From NCBI GenBank assembly GCA_002492465.1, contig DKYT01000002.1, forward strand, positions 39,034 to 45,130: a stretch of 6,097 nucleotides of DNA. The letters are read 5' to 3'. This DNA comes from Lachnospiraceae bacterium UBA7093. GTDB taxonomy: Bacteria > Bacillota > Clostridia > Lachnospirales > Lachnospiraceae. Positions within the stretch are counted from its first letter, which is position 1; the number at the start of each line of letters is the position of its first letter. A program made the translations under genes and the position numbers. Positions 5,954 to 6,097 of the stretch are shown here, piece after piece. The notes beneath the pieces are model-generated. The model was not told the DNA's origin. It searched no databases and was given only the letters and a program-made list of their open reading frames with translations.

Positions 5954-5954
5954 T

Positions 5955-6097
5955 CGCTGCGGACGATGAAACAGTCCGACAGTACCTTTAAAGAAATAGA
6001 ACCTTGACAAATGAACAGCAATGCAGCCCTGAAAATTCAAGAGAATTATTCAGAGAAGACAGGCGAAAGAAGCCTGACGGATGAGAAATCCAAAAAC
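5955..6097 (+). ncRNA. Structured 5' leader, probably of a ribosomal RNA operon (continues beyond window)
   Basis: Downstream of the strong promoter are four simple hairpins: CGGAC/GTCCG (5960-5978), CTGAAAATTC with GAATTATTCAG (6029-6053, one bulged A, loop AAGA), CAGGC/GCCTG (6060-6076) and GGAT/ATCC (6079-6091). Between the first two lies GAACCTTGACAAATGAAC (about 5999-6015), which resembles the boxA-type antitermination motif found before 16S and 23S genes in Firmicutes. Together with the UP-element promoter this favours an rrn leader, with 16S starting after the window end. No part of 16S is visible, so this rests on pattern. Alternatives are an mRNA leader or a small coding frame from ATG 6011. 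Confidence 0.55.

Noticed and set aside
5966..6007. Thirteen-residue frame MKQSDSTFKEIEP as a leader peptide
   Set aside because: It has no Shine-Dalgarno sequence, starts within the loop of the first leader hairpin, has no run of a single amino acid typical of attenuators, and the surrounding motif fits an RNA leader better.
6004..6009. Second TTGACA as a -35 box
   Set aside because: The bases 16-18 downstream (near 6027) do not resemble a -10 hexamer. It is better explained as part of the boxA-like motif.
1..6097. CRISPR array, insertion sequence or toxin-antitoxin pair
   Set aside because: No regularly spaced repeats, transposase or recombinase motifs, or paired small toxin/antitoxin genes are visible on either strand.

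Overview
The window looks like chromosome from a low-to-moderate GC Firmicute, most likely a Clostridia/Lachnospiraceae-type gut anaerobe. Four things point there: strong GGAGG-type ribosome binding sites, sigma-A-like TTGACA/TATAAT promoters, a one-piece tmRNA with a Clostridia-style Ala-rich tag, and two-component and lipoprotein sequences typical of that group. The lineage call is inference; no taxonomic marker such as 16S lies inside the window.

Layout, all genes on the + strand. (1) Positions 1-318 are the 3' part of the tmRNA gene (ssrA), including the tag frame (ANLNINAEDNLAYAA, stop at 85-87) and the T-arm and acceptor 3' strand; the 5' end lies before the window. A 19-bp AT-rich inverted repeat (321-372) follows at once. 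(2) Positions 436-2050 hold two visibly AT-rich genes: a membrane-anchored alpha/beta hydrolase with a GHSLGG nucleophile elbow, and an XRE-type regulator with two C-terminal membrane segments. Being AT-rich beside the 3' end of ssrA, a well-known integration site, they may be acquired cargo. No second att copy or recombinase is visible here. (3) Positions 2087-2782 hold a promoter and a gene for an unrecognised single-pass membrane protein with a C-terminal coiled coil; a TTG start at 2189 is best supported. (4) Positions 2875-5793 form a compact operon: OmpR-family response regulator, sensor histidine kinase (ATGA overlap with the regulator gene) and a Glu-rich lipoprotein 22 nt downstream. 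A strong intrinsic terminator at 5823-5870 closes it. (5) Positions 5870-6097 contain a near-consensus promoter with an A/T-rich upstream element, then a leader full of small hairpins with an ACCTTGACAAATGAAC motif like the boxA-type antitermination sequences of Firmicute rRNA operons. I infer a ribosomal RNA operon starting just past the window.

Functionally, the kinase and regulator should sense an envelope signal. The lipoprotein, and perhaps the upstream membrane protein, are candidate accessory or output proteins. I found no CRISPR array, transposase, toxin-antitoxin pair or clear new defence system. The items most worth a second look are the ssrA-flanking cargo pair, the unrecognised membrane protein linked to the two-component operon, and the structured leader at the right edge.
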